A DNA stretch of 64,000 nt from assembly GCA_030427585.1 (NCBI GenBank), contig JAUIBW010000012.1, positions 62,001 to 126,000 on the forward strand, given 5' to 3'. A program made the position numbers and the translations under genes. The first letter of the stretch is position 1. Each line of letters opens with the position of its first letter. Origin of the DNA: Bacteroidia bacterium. GTDB taxonomy: Bacteria > Bacteroidota > Bacteroidia > Flavobacteriales > Flavobacteriaceae. The notes under the pieces are model-generated. The model saw nothing but the letters and a program-made list of their open reading frames with translations. It was not told where the DNA came from and searched no databases. Below, in pieces: positions 54,432-63,740 of the stretch.

Positions 54432-54467
54432 TAATTTTTTAAACTGCAATTCATACATGAGTCGTAC

Positions 54468-54489
54468 GATTAGAATTCGAATTCTAATC
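54468..54489. promoter_or_regulatory. Perfect 22-bp palindrome
   Basis: GATTAGAATTC at 54468-54478 is exactly inverted at 54479-54489, with no central gap. A protein-binding operator for a dimer is the simplest reading. It lies 380 bp upstream of the isocyanide synthase start. Confidence 0.6.
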
Positions 54490-54992
54490 AAAACGATAAT
54501 AGTGTTGTCTTTTCTTCATAAAAAAACAACCTTGTTCCTAAACTATTGAGTCTAATAACAGAATCCCCGCTATTGCCCGAACATCATGCATTTTTATAGC
54601 ATACATACTATAATTTTTATACATAAATCTTTCTTTATCGAAAGTATGAGTATATCACTAAATCAATATTTATTAGATATTAAAGCATTGTATATCTTAT
54701 AAGGTCGTTTTATTAAGACCATCTTTTTTGCACCTAATTATTATAAAAATCGTCATATAAGAGTATTCTTAGTGATTTTTATTTTTATCAATTAATGATT
54801 CGTATCCTATAACAAAACGGATATATTTTTAATCAAGCATGCTTTATAACTTGATATGGTCTATTTATCTGTTATTTAGGATATAAATATAGTTTAATTT
54901 TTAACTATAAAAATTCTCTTTGCGTTTTTGTAACCGCTATCGGAATATAACTCGTTTTCTATGATAATAGTATAACAGCTCACAAAAATATT

Positions 54993-55868
54993 TTAATCGA
55001 CATTTGTGAGTATTTCGGTTTCTAGTCTTTCTATAAGGATTTTTAATTCCTGAATAGCCCTTATATCCTTTTTGTCAATTGCGATATTAATAGCAGATAT
55101 AATCCTTCCTTTTATTAATTTGAGCCTATCATTTTTTGGCAAAAATAAAGGATCTACTCCTTTAACAAATTCGATATTTCCTTTTTCATTATTATCCAAT
55201 TCATCTAATTTGTTTTCTATATTTTGTAAGACTTCCTCTTGCGAAATTTTTATTTTATGTCTCAAATCAGATTCGTTAATGATAACCCAATCTTCTATTC
55301 CTTTTACCTTAAGTAAAGTATATAAATCTGCTTTCTTAATTTTTATTTCTCCCGACAATATTTGGTTTTTAAGCTTATTATTAGTTATCCCAATAAGGTC
55401 AATAGCTTTGGCAAACCTAGAGTCTCTTTTGATAGTACTTTCGCTTACTTTATATTGTTCTGCCAGTATTTTGGATGTTGAAGGTTCAATTTGACCCTTC
55501 GAAAGAATATTAGTATATCCTCCTTTTTTTTTCCTGACACTTAGATATTTAAGCCCTCTATAATAACTCAATTGATCAGGGTTAAGGTTTCTACGTCCCA
55601 GTTGATGATTTATCATCCACGACTTCACTTCTTCTATCGAAGAAAAAGAAAACTTACTTATACTATAATTTATTCCGTTTTGTTGACAAATTTTATGCCG
55701 ATTATGTCCATCTATTAACACTAAATCATCTTCTCGTTCCCAAACCGATAATGCTTCTTTACACCCTTCTAAAAGGATATTTTCTTTTAATTGTTTAAAC
55801 TCTTCTTTAGATAATGGTACAATAAACTCTTCTAATTCTTTTAAAACTCTAATATTTTCTCTATTCAT
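54993..55868 (-). CDS. Orphan ParB/sulfiredoxin-fold protein
   Basis: 291 residues. N-terminal ParB-like nuclease domain (FIVPLSKEEFKQLKENIL, LIDGHNRHKICQQNGI), a helix-turn-helix region (SKILAEQYKVSESTIKRDSRFA), then a charged C-terminus. ParB-domain proteins outside par loci are found in mobile elements and as regulators. No partner ATPase or par site is near. G+C and codon use look similar to neighbours; a transferred origin is only a suspicion. Confidence 0.7.
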   Translation of the reverse strand: MNRENIRVLKELEEFIVPLSKEEFKQLKENILLEGCKEALSVWEREDDLVLIDGHNRHKICQQNGINYSISKFSFSSIEEVKSWMINHQLGRRNLNPDQLSYYRGLKYLSVRKKKGGYTNILSKGQIEPSTSKILAEQYKVSESTIKRDSRFAKAIDLIGITNNKLKNQILSGEIKIKKADLYTLLKVKGIEDWVIINESDLRHKIKISQEEVLQNIENKLDELDNNEKGNIEFVKGVDPLFLPKNDRLKLIKGRIISAINIAIDKKDIRAIQELKILIERLETEILTNVD

Positions 55869-56636
55869 TTTTATTTTGAGTTATTTAAAAAGTGATCTTA
55901 GTTTATATCTTCCTTTTTTATAATTTTTTAACGAAACCAAACTAATCTTAAGTCATTAGTATTAAAAAAAGTAAATTCACACCAATATTACCTACTAGAT
56001 TTCAACACATTAATAGATTTTAGAAATAAAAAAACAGGTTTCTTCTTACATAACGAAATTATTTTTGGTTTTTTGAAATCTATAAAGGATTATAAGTATT
56101 TATGTTTCAAAACTATAAACCTATTATATGTAGAACAAAACAAAGATATAATAGAATTAGGGATTTTCCCATATTTACCATTAATTATAATCTTATTTAT
56201 CACTATAAGATCTTAATTTCTAACCTAAAAACTAATCACTTTTGTAATGATTAACATGAAATATTACAGAATTCCTACGAACAAAATACAAGTTTTAACC
56301 TACAATTACATGAGGTTTTTTCTTACAAATAATTATTAAATTGTCGCTGTTAAAAAACCACAAAATAATTACGTTCTTAATAAATGTGAAACAATAATGG
56401 CACAAAAGTGCAATACAAATCATCTTCATCTTTATATTTTAGTCTTTAATTAACCTTAAGACCTAAAAAATGAAAGATGTCAGATTTTATATTCGTAATA
56501 CTGATTCTATAGTTATGATAAGTTAGTAAATAACTTTTCTAAAAGAAGAAACAATATACCTCAACACAATTTTATTGGCCTAAACGATATATTAAGATTC
56601 TAACATACAAAAGGCCGTAAAACATCTTTAATTATA
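55869..56636. other. AT-rich intergenic region, no gene seen
   Basis: About 770 bp on the left of an unknown gene. I see no coding frame, RNA gene or mobile-element end. Confidence 0.4.
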
Positions 56637-57026
56637 ATGAGTATTAAAAAAAAGGTTTCATTAGACTTAAAAATTGATGACAATGATCCTGATTTGATTT
56701 CGGGCTGTGTAGAAATAGAGCTTAGTACAGAGAAAATAAGACATTACTTCTCTTCGATTACGCTAAAAGAGGCAGATTTTATTCATCTATCTTTCTTTAT
56801 AGAGTGGAAAAACTGCTTATCTACATCTTGTTGTTGCTATACCGTATTTTCTGGGTCTGTAAATTTAACACAGCAACATTTTTTTGATCTAAAGTGGATG
56901 TTTGTTTGTCCAAAAAACAAATTGTCTAAAGAAGGAAAATATACACTCTATTCTAATAAAAAAAATCAATTTTCAAATTCATACCATAACAATTACGATA
57001 TTCCCTTCATTGCAAATTTTGGCTGA
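56637..57026 (+). CDS. Unrecognised small protein with Cys cluster
   Basis: 129 residues, ATG start, no signal peptide. Notable stretch CLSTSCCCYTVFSG (four cysteines) and FVCPKN further on; otherwise mixed charged and beta-like. I do not recognise a family. It lies in an otherwise empty region before yceI-like gene. Confidence 0.5.
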   Translation: MSIKKKVSLDLKIDDNDPDLISGCVEIELSTEKIRHYFSSITLKEADFIHLSFFIEWKNCLSTSCCCYTVFSGSVNLTQQHFFDLKWMFVCPKNKLSKEGKYTLYSNKKNQFSNSYHNNYDIPFIANFG

Positions 57027-57161
57027 ATTCTAGAATACATATTATCATGCAAATCTACCAGAAGGGTAATTGAGTAAAAATTTACACTTTTTGACACTTC
57101 TTTTACATTTTTTTTCACAGGTAGTACAACATCTATTTTAGTTTTACAGAAAATATTCTCT

Positions 57162-57749
57162 ATGAAAAAAATGATTTTGGCTTTGGCAACAGTATGCATA
57201 ACTTCTATAGTTCACGCGCAACAAGAACTCAGAATAGATACCGGCAAAAGTATTATTAATTGGAAAGGATCTGATCTTCTAGATTTAAACACACACAATG
57301 GCACTGTAAAATTTAAAAATGGTGTTATACGTAGAAAGGGGATTTTTATTACCGGAGGAGAATTTGAAGTTGATATGAATTCTATTATTAATATAGGTGA
57401 TCAATATAATGAAATGTTGATCACCCATTTAAAGAGTAAAGACTTTTTTGATGTAAAAAAATATCCAATTGCCAAATTAGAAATTATTAATACCCGGCAT
57501 ATAAACGCTACAAATCTGGATGTAATCGCCTACCTAACCATAAATGGTATAAGGCACATCATACAGTATCAATCTACTATTGAAAACATTAATAATCAAA
57601 TTGTTATGAAATCTGAATTTGTAATTGATAGAACATTGTGGAAAATCAACTATAAGTCCAAAAATTTTCTTATTAACCTGAAGAGTGATATCATATCAAA
57701 CACTATTGATTTTGATGTATTGGTAGTAGCAAACCAGGATGGATGTTAA
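57162..57749 (+). CDS. YceI-family secreted protein
   Basis: 195 residues with signal peptide (to about VHAQ), then the lipocalin-like YceI fold: RIDTGKSIINWKGSDL, GGEFEVDMNSI, HLKSKDFFDVKKYPIAKLEI, and LTINGIRHIIQ. YceI proteins bind isoprenoid-like molecules in the periplasm. Alone on the plus strand. Confidence 0.85.
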   Translation: MKKMILALATVCITSIVHAQQELRIDTGKSIINWKGSDLLDLNTHNGTVKFKNGVIRRKGIFITGGEFEVDMNSIINIGDQYNEMLITHLKSKDFFDVKKYPIAKLEIINTRHINATNLDVIAYLTINGIRHIIQYQSTIENINNQIVMKSEFVIDRTLWKINYKSKNFLINLKSDIISNTIDFDVLVVANQDGC

Positions 57750-58066
57750 CAGTTTATTTATCTGCCTTTACTCCTTCCCATTGCACTCCCTGAAAACCCA
57801 TCAAAATGTAATAATCTCCTGATTCTTTTTTACAAATTCTATGGATTCTTCAGAAGTCTTATCTCCAAAAAACATAGTTTCGCTTTTTGGATAGAATAGA
57901 GTACTCCATTATTTTGTCCTTTCTAGTATAATTTCATAGATGGTAACAGCAAACTACAATAAATTTATATATAGTGAAAGTGTTTCTGAGCAGACACAAA
58001 AAACACTATAATGAATTAAAAATCAGGCAATTAAACAGAAAAAAGAAAACTTTAACAGTAAAAAAT

Positions 58067-58097
58067 TTGTTTTACTAGACGACTGGTCATACTTTTG
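58067..58097 (+). promoter_or_regulatory. TetR gene promoter with overlapping operator
   Basis: -33 TTG at 58067-58069, 20-nt spacer, -7 TACTTTTG at 58090-58097. The operator-like TAGACGACTGGTCAT (58076-58090) fills the spacer and touches the -7 box, so binding would block transcription, fitting autorepression. The rest of 57750-58066 shows no gene. Confidence 0.75.
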
Positions 58098-58107
58098 TTG
58101 TCCCAAA

Positions 58108-58713
58108 ATGAGAATAATGTCGAAAACCATAAAACATGAGATCAAAGCGGATTACCTTTTAGAAAAAGGGATGGAAATCATTTGGTCTAAAGGTTACAAT
58201 GGTACTAGTGTAAATGACATTGTTAAGGCAGCTGATGTTCCTAAAGGTTCTTTTTACTTTTATTTTGATAGTAAAGAAGATTTTACCATTAAGGCTTTGG
58301 ACAAATATTTTACAACGCAGGTTACTCCTGCTTTAGTAATTTTACGTGACAAATCATTTTCTGCAAAACAACGGCTGATTAATTTTTATGAATACCGAAT
58401 TGAGGTAGTAAAAAAAGAATTAGAATGCAAAAATGGATGTATGGCATGTAATCTAAGTAATGAAATGGCCGAACATAATGAAAACATACGAGAGGCAGTC
58501 TTAGAAAAACATGACACGATAAAAGCAGAAATTATTATAGTTGCCTTAGAAGCTCAAAAACAAGGAGAAATAGATGCTTCGATTAATGTAGTAAACATGG
58601 TCAATTTTATTGAAGACGCTGGTAAAGGAGCAATGACAACTATGAAAGAGACCCAAAACGCTTATCCAATGGATAATGTAATGAATATGACCAGGCAATT
58701 ATTTTTAAAATAA
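58108..58713 (+). CDS. TetR-family repressor
   Basis: 201 residues with the TetR helix-turn-helix (AVEKGMEIIWSKGYNGTSVNDIVKAADVPKGSFYFYFDSKEDF in sense; see YNGTSVNDIV and KGSFYFYF) and a helical ligand-binding domain containing CKNGCMACNLSNEMAE, typical of the AcrR/TetR_C type seen beside RND exporters. The ATG at 58117 is a plausible alternative start because the promoter places the transcript start near 58104. Four matching operator sites flank it and precede the RND gene. Confidence 0.9.
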   Translation: MRIMSKTIKHEIKADYLLEKGMEIIWSKGYNGTSVNDIVKAADVPKGSFYFYFDSKEDFTIKALDKYFTTQVTPALVILRDKSFSAKQRLINFYEYRIEVVKKELECKNGCMACNLSNEMAEHNENIREAVLEKHDTIKAEIIIVALEAQKQGEIDASINVVNMVNFIEDAGKGAMTTMKETQNAYPMDNVMNMTRQLFLK

Positions 58714-58730
58714 TTTTTTTGAACAATGTA

Positions 58731-58745
58731 TAGACGACCGGTCAA
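58731..58745. promoter_or_regulatory. TetR operator, copy 2
   Basis: TAGACGACCGGTCAA: perfect GACCGGTC core; matches copies at 58076, 58813 and 58950. Just after the TetR stop. Confidence 0.65.
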
Positions 58746-58812
58746 TTGTTAACTTTTAAATAATCTTAACGTATGATGTAAATAATAATTTAGTAAATCA
58801 AACAACAAATAA

Positions 58813-58828
58813 TAGTCGACTGGTCAAT
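58813..58828. promoter_or_regulatory. TetR operator, copy 3
   Basis: TAGTCGACTGGTCAAT: same core with T at position 4 and GACTGGTC; 155 bp before the RND start. Confidence 0.65.
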
Positions 58829-58949
58829 TATTAAATTTTAATATTTTTAAATTTTTTATCAAAAACCATGTCCTAATATTAATATCCAAATCGTCTAAAC
58901 ATAAAAACTCATAATAATCTGTATCATATCGACTTGTATTATATATAAA

Positions 58950-58967
58950 TAGTCGACTGGTCAACTA
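58950..58967. promoter_or_regulatory. TetR operator, copy 4
   Basis: TAGTCGACTGGTCAACTA, an 18-bp imperfect palindrome (TAGT...ACTA around GACTGGTC) 16 bp before the RND start codon, so binding would block its transcription or initiation. Confidence 0.7.
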
Positions 58968-58982
58968 ACAACTAATAATGAT

Positions 58983-61370
58983 ATGAACGCACTAAAGAAA
59001 GCAGGTAACGCAACCAATGCGTTTGCAAAAAAATGGGCAGAGTTTGTAATCAAATTCAAATGGCCCGTATTAATTACCACACTAGTCATTGCGATGGGGC
59101 TTGGTTCGCAGGGTAATATGGAGTTTGATGGTGATTATCACGTATTTTTCAGTGAATCTAATCCAGAACTTGAAGCTTTTGACGCTTTACAGGATAAATA
59201 CACTAAGGACGACAATATTGTTATTGTACTCTCTCCTTCTAATGATGATGTATTTACCAAAGAGAATCTAATTGCTATTGAAGAACTTACAGCCGAAGCT
59301 TGGAATACCCCCTACTCTTCTCGTGTAGATGCAGTAACAAATTTTCAGCATACAAGTGCCCAGGGGGATGACTTATATGTAGATGACCTATCCTATGATT
59401 CTGCTTCTAAAACTGATTCAGAAATTAAAGCGATTAAAGAAAAAGCTTTAAAAGAACCTCTTTTGGTAAATCGCTTACTTAATGAAGAAGGAAGTGTTAC
59501 CGCAATCAATGTAACGGTACGTCTACCAGGAAAAGATAGTGCCAAAGAGATACCAGAAGTAACTGCTTTTATTAGAAAATCAATTGCTGATTTTCAAGAA
59601 AAATATCCAAATTTTCAGGTCCACTCATCGGGATTAGTACCTCTTAATACTGCTTTCTTCGAATCCTCAATGAGAGATATGATGTTAACCCTGATTATGT
59701 TGGTTATTGTAATCTTAACCACACTCATTCTTACCAGGAACTTTTTTAGCACACTGGCTACTTTAATTGTTGTGCTATTTTCTATTATGAGTGCAATTGG
59801 TTTTGTAGGGATCATGGGGATTAAACTCACTCCGCCATCTTCTGTTTTTCCTACAATGATATTAACATTAGCTGTAGCCGATAGTATTCACATTCTGATT
59901 ACTATGCTTCAAAAAATGCGTAAAGACGGATATACAAAAAAGGATGCTCTTGTCGAATCTATGCGTCTTAACTTTATGCCAGTTTTCATCACTAGTTTAA
60001 CTACAGTTATAGGTTTTTTAACTATGAATTTTGGAGACGTACCTCCGTTTTGGGATCTAGGAAATATTACTGCTTTTGGAATGGCAATGGCCTTTTTCTA
60101 TTCTACTACAGCATTACCAGCACTTATGGCAGTTCTTCCTGTAAAAGTTAAAGAAAAGAAAGGCATTCTTATAGAAAAGTCGAGCTGGTATACCAATCTT
60201 GGACATTTTGTAGCAAAACAACCTACAAAACTTGCAATAATCTCTATAGTAGTAATTGGTGTCTTTACGTTTCTAGCTACCAAAAATCGATTTAATGATG
60301 AGTTCATCAACTATTTTGATGAAACAGTACAATTTAGAAGTGACACCGATTATATAAGCGAAAACTTAACCGGAATTTATAATGTTGAATTCTCTGTCGG
60401 AAGTGGAGAAAGCGGAGGGATCAATAATCCAGAATACCTTAAAAAACTAAATGATTTTGAAGATTGGCTTAACCAACAACCCGAAGTGATTCATGTAAAT
60501 GCATTTAGTGAGGTCGCCAGAAGAGTAAACCGATCAATGCACGGAGATAATGAATCTTATTATAGGGTTCCTAGTAGTCGTGAAGAAGCAGCACAGTATT
60601 TATTGTTATACGAACTTTCTTTACCGTTTGGGTTAGATCTTAATAATCAAATTAATGTAGACAAATCTGAAAGTCGGGTTACTATAACACTGCAGAACAT
60701 CTCTAGTGCCGAGATGATTGCTTTTTCAAAAAGAGCCGAAAAATGGTTACAGGATAATACACCAAAACCCATGCATACTATCGGAGTAAGCCCAACCCTT
60801 ATGTTTTCTAAACTGGGCTTTAGACAAGCAGATAGTATGCTTAAAGGAAATATAATTGCACTCATATTGATCTCTCTGGTATTAATGTTCGCACTAAGAA
60901 ATTTTAAACTTGGTCTCTTAAGTATTATTCCTAATGTTACTCCGGTTTTTATCGGGTTTGGATTTTGGGCAATGTACAAAGCTCAGATTAATACAGGAAT
61001 GGTTATCGTTTTTGGGATGACTCTAGGGATAATAGTAGATGATACTGTTCATTTTATGAGTAAATTCTTAAGAGCCCGAAGAGAATTAGGTTATGATGCC
61101 AGGCAAGCAGTTATCTATGCTTTTGAAACTGTTGGAAAAGCATTAGTAACTACTACAGTAGTACTCCTGGCTGGGTTTGCTGTATTATCTACCTCATCAT
61201 TCGCTTTAAATAGCTATATGGCCAGAATTACGGTTATTATTATTCTGTCGGCCTTAATCATCGACTTTATATTACTACCAGCTCTACTAATTCTAATTAG
61301 CAAAAAAGATAAAGTGACTACAGAAACACCAGTAAAAGAATTAGAACCACAAATACAACTTGATAAATAA
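58983..61370 (+). CDS. MMPL/RND-family exporter
   Basis: 795 residues with two six-helix halves. Seen: LTLAVADSIHILITMLQKM (first-half TM4 with Asp) and VFGMTLGIIVDDTVHFMSKFLR (second-half TM10 with two Asp), the proton-relay residues; large periplasmic domains follow TM1 and TM7. MMPL/HpnN-like proteins move lipids or hydrophobic compounds. Preceded by TetR operators and followed by a LolA-like protein and a barrel, suggesting lipid or lipoprotein traffic to the outer membrane. Confidence 0.9.
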   Translation: MNALKKAGNATNAFAKKWAEFVIKFKWPVLITTLVIAMGLGSQGNMEFDGDYHVFFSESNPELEAFDALQDKYTKDDNIVIVLSPSNDDVFTKENLIAIEELTAEAWNTPYSSRVDAVTNFQHTSAQGDDLYVDDLSYDSASKTDSEIKAIKEKALKEPLLVNRLLNEEGSVTAINVTVRLPGKDSAKEIPEVTAFIRKSIADFQEKYPNFQVHSSGLVPLNTAFFESSMRDMMLTLIMLVIVILTTLILTRNFFSTLATLIVVLFSIMSAIGFVGIMGIKLTPPSSVFPTMILTLAVADSIHILITMLQKMRKDGYTKKDALVESMRLNFMPVFITSLTTVIGFLTMNFGDVPPFWDLGNITAFGMAMAFFYSTTALPALMAVLPVKVKEKKGILIEKSSWYTNLGHFVAKQPTKLAIISIVVIGVFTFLATKNRFNDEFINYFDETVQFRSDTDYISENLTGIYNVEFSVGSGESGGINNPEYLKKLNDFEDWLNQQPEVIHVNAFSEVARRVNRSMHGDNESYYRVPSSREEAAQYLLLYELSLPFGLDLNNQINVDKSESRVTITLQNISSAEMIAFSKRAEKWLQDNTPKPMHTIGVSPTLMFSKLGFRQADSMLKGNIIALILISLVLMFALRNFKLGLLSIIPNVTPVFIGFGFWAMYKAQINTGMVIVFGMTLGIIVDDTVHFMSKFLRARRELGYDARQAVIYAFETVGKALVTTTVVLLAGFAVLSTSSFALNSYMARITVIIILSALIIDFILLPALLILISKKDKVTTETPVKELEPQIQLDK

Positions 61371-61398
61371 TAAATAAAAACAACAAAGAATCTATACT

Positions 61399-62172
61399 AT
61401 GAGAACATTAATTTTAGCTGGACTTGCAGTACTAAGTACTATAACTTTAACAGCACAAAATGCAGAAGAACGAGGTTTGCAAATTGCCAAAGCTGCAGAT
61501 CAGGCAGATCAAGGTTTCAATAGTTCTATTGTAAACCTGAAAATGACTTTAAAAAATAAAAATGGGCAAACCAGTGAACGGTTATTAATCACCCGAACTT
61601 TAGAACAAACCACAGATGGAGATAAATCATTGATTGTTTTTAATAGCCCAAAAGATGTGAAAGGAACCTCTACATTAACTTTTACACATAAAATCGGAGC
61701 AGATGATCAATGGCTTTTCTTGCCTTCGATCAAAAGGGTAAAAAGAATATCTTCTAATAATAAATCTGGCCCTTTTGTGGGCAGTGAATTTGCTTATGAA
61801 GACCTTTCTTCGCAAGAAGTAGAAAAATATGGGTATAAATTTCTCGAAGAAAAAGGAAGTTTATTAATTGTAGAGCAGGATCCGGTAGATCCAAAATCCG
61901 GCTATACCAGAAGAATTGTTACCTACAATAAAGACAAAGGATATCGAATAGAAAAGGTCGAATTCTATGATCGCAAAAACTCACTACTAAAAACACTTAC
62001 TTATAGTGATTATAAATTGTACAAAGGAAAATTTTGGAGAGCATTGACCCTTCATATGGTAAATCACCAAAGTAATAAAGAAACCATACTAAAATTTAGT
62101 GATTATAATTTTGAAGCAGCACTTGTAGATGAAGATTTTACTCAAGTCGCTCTAAAACGAGCAGGACAATAA
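61399..62172 (+). CDS. LolA-like outer-membrane lipoprotein-sorting family protein
   Basis: 257 residues with signal peptide (to about LTAQ). Lipoprotein-sorting-type fold: RLLITRTLEQTTDGDKSLIVFNSP, GTSTLTFTHKIGADDQWLFLPSIKRVKRI, and FVGSEFAYEDLSSQEVEKY. The WLFLPSIKRV-RI and S-F..EDL pattern marks the COG2834-type family found with RND exporters. 28 bp after the RND gene, so co-expressed. Confidence 0.85.
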   Translation: MRTLILAGLAVLSTITLTAQNAEERGLQIAKAADQADQGFNSSIVNLKMTLKNKNGQTSERLLITRTLEQTTDGDKSLIVFNSPKDVKGTSTLTFTHKIGADDQWLFLPSIKRVKRISSNNKSGPFVGSEFAYEDLSSQEVEKYGYKFLEEKGSLLIVEQDPVDPKSGYTRRIVTYNKDKGYRIEKVEFYDRKNSLLKTLTYSDYKLYKGKFWRALTLHMVNHQSNKETILKFSDYNFEAALVDEDFTQVALKRAGQ

Positions 62173-62445
62173 ATTTAAATAAACGAAATACGCAGGACTC
62201 AGTTTGTGATATCTAATGTAGTTCTTTTGGTTACTAGATTTTTATTGTTATTGCAACCTGGTCTTGCGTTTTTCCTTATGCGAAGTAAGCTCTAGTGATA
62301 CAAATCTTTTTTAGCTTTTGCTCAATCAGATCGTATTACGCATATCGAAACTCATTTTTTATTGCTTTACTTTTTATCCTCCATATTAGACGCATTGATC
62401 ACAGTTCTTAGCCTGGTTAAAGGCCAGAAAATAAAAAACGAATAC

Positions 62446-63654
62446 ATGAAGATTAAATCTATCTATTACATAATTCTGCTACTATGTTTTGGTAAAACAA
62501 TATATGCTCAAAACGAAAAAGCTAAAAAGATAAATCATGATTTTGAGTTAGAATTAGAAGGAGAATATCGCTATTTCTATGATGATGCTCTTTTCGAAGA
62601 TCAGGAAGATCATTTTCCTTCTCTAGCAATACGACCAGAATACAAAGTCGACTGGAATGCCGGATATGAAAGTATCAACTTTAAAGGTTTTTTTAGAGTA
62701 GATGTCGATGATGAGAGAACACATTGGGATGTACGAGAATTATATTATCAAAAAGCTAAAAAAAACTGGGAATTTAACCTTGGACTCAAAAAGGTGTATT
62801 GGGGTGTAGCCGAGAGCAATCATCTGGTAGATATTATTAATCAAACCGATGCTGTTGAAACCTTTGACGGTGAGGAAAAACTGGGTCAGCCCATGGTACA
62901 GTTTACCTGGATCACTGAAAAATTTGGAACCTTTGATTTTTTTTATCTTCCTTACCACCGTAAACGTACTTTCCCTGGCAAAAAAGGAAGATTACGATTT
63001 CCGATTGTAATTGATAAAGATGATCTTGGCTACGAAAGTAGTGCAAAAGAATGGAGACAGGATGTCGCTTTTCGATGGAAACATTATTTTGATATTTTTG
63101 ATATTGGTATCTCTCATTTTTATGGAACCGGTAGGGAGCCTCTTTTTGTATTTGATACTACAGGAAACATCAATGCTTTTTATCCTGTGATACATCAAAC
63201 GGGTCTTGATCTACAAATTACCCATAATGCTTTTCTATGGAAACTAGAATCTATTTATCGCCATGCAGATGCTCAGGATTTCTTTGCGATGGTAGTTGGT
63301 CTCGAATATACATTTTCTAATATTGATAGAAATGGACTTGATATTGGAGTTCTAGGAGAGTATTTATATGATGAGCGAGACGAACTGGCACTAAACGCAT
63401 TGCAAAATGATGTGTTTTTCGGAAGCCGTATTGCTTTTAATGATACCCAAGATACATCAATACTAATCGGAGGAATTGCAGATTTAGAATCTAGTACTAC
63501 TATTTTTAGCCTCGAAGCTTCAAGACGTTTTGGTAGTAGCTGGACTGCAGCAATTGAGGCCCGTATTTTTAATGAAATTGATGACAGTGAATTGATCTTA
63601 TCTAATTTTAGGGAAGATAGTTTTTTTAGAATTTCTATTTCTAAATATTTCTAA
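62446..63654 (+). CDS. Outer-membrane beta-barrel protein of the RND operon
   Basis: About 402 residues from the ATG at 62446, with a signal peptide (KSIYYIILLLCFGKTIYAQ); the frame is open from 62362 but the earlier part is not signal-like. Body has many aromatic-ended strands (YRYFYDDALFEDQ, KKVYWGVAESNHLVDIIN, FDFFYLPYHRKRTF) and ends with Ser-Lys-Tyr-Phe, a barrel-type terminal. The pattern recalls DUF1302-like porins found with such RND clusters. About 270 bp lies between it and the LolA-like gene. Confidence 0.7.
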   Translation: MKIKSIYYIILLLCFGKTIYAQNEKAKKINHDFELELEGEYRYFYDDALFEDQEDHFPSLAIRPEYKVDWNAGYESINFKGFFRVDVDDERTHWDVRELYYQKAKKNWEFNLGLKKVYWGVAESNHLVDIINQTDAVETFDGEEKLGQPMVQFTWITEKFGTFDFFYLPYHRKRTFPGKKGRLRFPIVIDKDDLGYESSAKEWRQDVAFRWKHYFDIFDIGISHFYGTGREPLFVFDTTGNINAFYPVIHQTGLDLQITHNAFLWKLESIYRHADAQDFFAMVVGLEYTFSNIDRNGLDIGVLGEYLYDERDELALNALQNDVFFGSRIAFNDTQDTSILIGGIADLESSTTIFSLEASRRFGSSWTAAIEARIFNEIDDSELILSNFREDSFFRISISKYF

Positions 63655-63677
63655 ACAAACAAAAACCATATCAATGA

Positions 63678-63709
63678 AAAAGCCATCCCTAGTTAACAGG
63701 ATGGCTTTT
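63678..63709. terminator. Convergent terminator
   Basis: 11-bp perfect arms (63678-63688 and 63699-63709) around a 10-nt loop, between the barrel gene (+) and the M57 protease gene (-). Confidence 0.85.
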
Positions 63710-63740
63710 ATAAAAGTTCAAAGCTATCTATAATCAATTC

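Larger units (their letters stand above)
54086..54992. other. Long AT-rich leader of the isonitrile operon with structured elements
   Basis: About 900 bp between the isocyanide synthase and the orphan ParB-like gene; no gene seen. It holds two repeats (CTACATAG near 54182 and 54214), a long hairpin at 54391 and a palindrome at 54468 described separately. Its size is unusual for this compact genome. Confidence 0.5.

Noticed and set aside
56993..57199. 68-residue minus-strand frame before the YceI-like gene
   Set aside because: Shadow of the plus-strand region and overlaps the YceI signal peptide codons.
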